Source: an uncultured Paracoccus sp.
GTDB taxonomy: Bacteria; Pseudomonadota; Alphaproteobacteria; Rhodobacterales; Rhodobacteraceae
DNA length: 47,555 nt
Direction: 5' to 3'
NCBI GenBank assembly: GCA_934533075.1
Contig: CAKTBJ010000022.1
Location: 1-47,555 of the forward strand
Part shown: piece by piece, positions 45,635-47,555 of the stretch
Layout: each line of letters starts with the position of its first letter
Numbering within the stretch: position 1 is the first letter of the stretch
Program-made: the position numbers and the translations under genes
The notes under the pieces: model-generated
Seen by the model: the letters and a program-made list of their open reading frames with translations, nothing else
What the model was told of the DNA's origin: nothing
Database searches by the model: none

Positions 45635-46732
45635 ATGGCCCAAGTCGACGTTATCGGCCTTGCAAAGAATTTCGGCCCGGTCGAGATCATCCGCGACCTG
45701 AACCTGTCCATCGCGAACGGCGAATTCGTGGTGCTGGTCGGCCCCTCGGGCTGCGGCAAGACCACGCTGCTGCGCATGATCGCCGGGCTGGAACCGACCT
45801 CCGGCGGCGCCATCCGCATCGGGGATCGCGACGTGACCCACCTGTCGCCGCGCAACCGCGACATCGCGATGGTGTTCCAGTCCTATGCGCTTTACCCGCA
45901 TATGACCGCCGAGGCGAATATGGGATTCAGCCTGAAGCTGGCCAAGGTGCCGGCGGCGCGGATCGGCGAACAGGTCGCCCGCGCGGCGAAGATGCTGCAT
46001 ATCGACCACCTGCTGGCCCGCAAGCCGCGCGAACTGTCAGGTGGCCAGCGCCAGCGGGTGGCGATGGGCCGGGCGATGGTGCGCCAGCCCGCCGTCTATC
46101 TGTTCGACGAGCCGCTTTCCAACCTCGACGCGCAGTTGCGCACCTCGATGCGGGCCGAGATCAAGCGCATGCATCTGGAGGAAAAGCAGACCGTCATCTA
46201 TGTCACCCACGACCAGATCGAGGCGATGACGCTGGCCGACCGCATCGTCGCCATGCGGGCCGGCAAGATCGAGCAGGTGGGCGGGCCGGATGATCTGTAT
46301 AACCGCCCGGCCTCGACCTTCGTGGCGCGCTTCATCGGCTCTCCGGCGATGAACCTGCTGCCGGCGGTGCTGCGCGGCGGGCAGATCGCGGTCGAGGGCG
46401 GGCCGGCCTTCCCGCTGCCCCCGGCCTTCGCGCATCTGGGCGGCGAGGACCGCAAGCTGCTGCTGGGCCTGCGCCCCGAGGCCTTTCATCTGGACCCGCG
46501 CGGCGCCGGCTGGCCGCGCGTGGACATCACCGCGTCGCTGATCGAGCCTTGCGGGGCCGAGGTCTATGTCATCGGCGAACTGGCCGGTCGCGAGGTCACG
46601 CTGCGCCTGCAACCCGGCACCGCGCCGGCGCGCGGCGAGACCCGCGCCTTCCATGTCGATCCGGGCGCCATCCACCTGTTCGATGCCGAGACCGAGCGCA
46701 GCCTGCGCCAATCCGAAGGAGCCATGCCATGA
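45635..46732 (+). CDS. CUT1-type ABC transporter ATPase (MalK/UgpC-like)
   Basis: A 365-residue importer ATPase: GPSGCGKTT, VFQSYALYPHM, LSGGQRQRVAMGRA, YLFDEPLSNLDA and VTHDQIEAMT, plus the C-terminal regulatory OB-fold (~240-355). It completes the CUT1 importer encoded at 39829-42946. AGGGGGA lies before ATG 45635. It comes right after the dehydratase genes and overlaps the next gene as ATGA. Confidence 0.94.
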   Translation: MAQVDVIGLAKNFGPVEIIRDLNLSIANGEFVVLVGPSGCGKTTLLRMIAGLEPTSGGAIRIGDRDVTHLSPRNRDIAMVFQSYALYPHMTAEANMGFSLKLAKVPAARIGEQVARAAKMLHIDHLLARKPRELSGGQRQRVAMGRAMVRQPAVYLFDEPLSNLDAQLRTSMRAEIKRMHLEEKQTVIYVTHDQIEAMTLADRIVAMRAGKIEQVGGPDDLYNRPASTFVARFIGSPAMNLLPAVLRGGQIAVEGGPAFPLPPAFAHLGGEDRKLLLGLRPEAFHLDPRGAGWPRVDITASLIEPCGAEVYVIGELAGREVTLRLQPGTAPARGETRAFHVDPGAIHLFDAETERSLRQSEGAMP

Positions 46733-47523
46733 CCCAAACCCCGCTTCTGGACGGCAGGACCGCCCTCGTCACCGCCGCCGGCTCCGGCATCGGGCGCGAA
46801 TCCGCCCGCATCCTGGCGGCGAACGGCGCCTTCGTCATGGTCACCGATCGCGACGGCGGCGCGGCCGAGGAGAGCGCGCAGGCGATCCGCGCCGCCGGCG
46901 GGGCGGCCGTATCCGCCGCGCTGGACGTGGCGGACGAGGCGGCGCTGGCCGACATCTTTGCCCGGCTGGTGGCGGATCGCGGCAGGCTGGACATCCTGCA
47001 CAACCATGCCGGCATCCAGATCGCCGGCGCGATGGAGCAGATCGACAGCGCCGACATGCGCAAAAGCTATGAGATCAACGTGGTGGCGCAATTCGCCGCC
47101 TGCCGCGCCGCGCTGCCGCATATGCGGGCGCAGGGCGGCGGGGTGATCCTGAACACGGCCTCCAACGCCGGGGTGTTCCTGGACAAGGGCATGCTGGCCT
47201 ATATCACCACGAAATCCGCCGTCATCACCATGACCAAGCAGATCGCGCTGGATTACGCGAAGGACGGCATCCGCGTGAACGCGCTGTGCCCCGGCTGGGT
47301 CGATACGCCCTTCAACGGCCCGTATCAGGCCCAGCTTGGCGGGCGCGAGGCGCTGGAAAAGGTGGTGCACGAGCTGGTGCCGATGGGCCGCTTCGGCCGG
47401 CCGGAGGAGGTGGCGGAGGCGATCCTGTTCCTGTGCTCGGACCGGTCGTCCTTCATCACCGGGCACGCGCTGGTCGTGGATGGCGGCGAATGCCTGGCCG
47501 GCGGCAGCAATTCCTCGGTCTGA
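46729..47523 (+). CDS. Short-chain dehydrogenase/reductase after the importer ATPase
   Basis: A 264-residue SDR with TAAGSGIG (a variant of TGxxxGxG, ~15-22), NHAGIQ, NTASNAG, the YITTK catalytic motif and PGWVDTPF. It could reduce or oxidise the aldehyde made by the dehydratase or act on the polyol. ATG 46729 overlaps the ATPase stop. Last complete gene of the island. Confidence 0.92.
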   Translation: MTQTPLLDGRTALVTAAGSGIGRESARILAANGAFVMVTDRDGGAAEESAQAIRAAGGAAVSAALDVADEAALADIFARLVADRGRLDILHNHAGIQIAGAMEQIDSADMRKSYEINVVAQFAACRAALPHMRAQGGGVILNTASNAGVFLDKGMLAYITTKSAVITMTKQIALDYAKDGIRVNALCPGWVDTPFNGPYQAQLGGREALEKVVHELVPMGRFGRPEEVAEAILFLCSDRSSFITGHALVVDGGECLAGGSNSSV

Positions 47524-47555
47524 CAGGGGCGCGCCGTGCATGTTCCGCTGTCCGG
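47524..47555 (+). other. Window edge, possible start of another gene
   Basis: After the SDR stop, GTG at 47533 opens a frame reading to the window end, preceded by GGGGCG. Too short to identify. Confidence 0.3.

Overview
The window looks like a chromosomal segment of a very GC-rich alphaproteobacterium of the Rhodobacterales, most like Paracoccus. Evidence for this is the gene sets (DUF465-purE-purK, hsp20-DUF1150, rluA-rpoH with a divergent DUF6476 gene, a long NADP-malic enzyme), the strong GC bias and the type of intergenic DNA. The genus is inferred from gene content and was not tested by any search. No rRNA, tRNA, insertion sequence or prophage gene was seen.

Left part (1-26660), mostly housekeeping: a small HEPN-like protein gene; a short, partly decayed CRISPR-like array (1586-1976) with no cas genes; recJ; the leftward ydcH-like/purE/purK operon; the rightward hsp20-DUF1150 operon behind a sigma-32-type promoter; a leftward fused sulfate adenylyltransferase/APS kinase with a sulfotransferase-like protein; a glycine-rich small protein; trxB overlapping a RES-domain gene; a small secreted protein and a VWA protein with a VPxPA-CTERM-like sorting tail facing each other across a bidirectional terminator; an Lrp regulator; lgt, a MidA-type methyltransferase and pgeF; a UbiK-type protein; an RluA pseudouridine synthase followed by rpoH; a metalloprotease-like membrane protein without its zinc motif; a SPOR protein; and a tightly overlapped nucleoside salvage operon (cdd-deoA-deoB-add-upp).

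Middle part (26784-35427), central metabolism plus a leftward transport region: maeB converges on ackA with overlapping 3' ends. An SDR gene precedes ackA. A TauABC-type importer runs into a DAO-family flavoprotein gene through a transcription terminator.

Right part (35588-47523), a catabolic island around a DeoR-family regulator. Leftward genes encode an SDR and a BtpA/SgcQ-family TIM-barrel protein. Rightward genes encode the regulator, an FGGY kinase, a CUT1-type sugar/polyol ABC importer (two permeases, binding protein, ATPase), a coenzyme-B12-dependent diol/glycerol dehydratase (large and medium subunits fused, separate small subunit) and another SDR. The dehydratase genes sit between importer genes, so importer and radical enzyme very likely share a substrate or pathway. 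The core catalytic residues are kept. Two residues that line the substrate end of the pocket in Klebsiella diol dehydratase (Ser301 and Gln336) are Asp and Thr here. This suggests a polyol larger or more polar than propanediol or glycerol, and it is the strongest candidate for an undescribed system in the window. No microcompartment, reactivase or cobalamin genes are seen inside the window.
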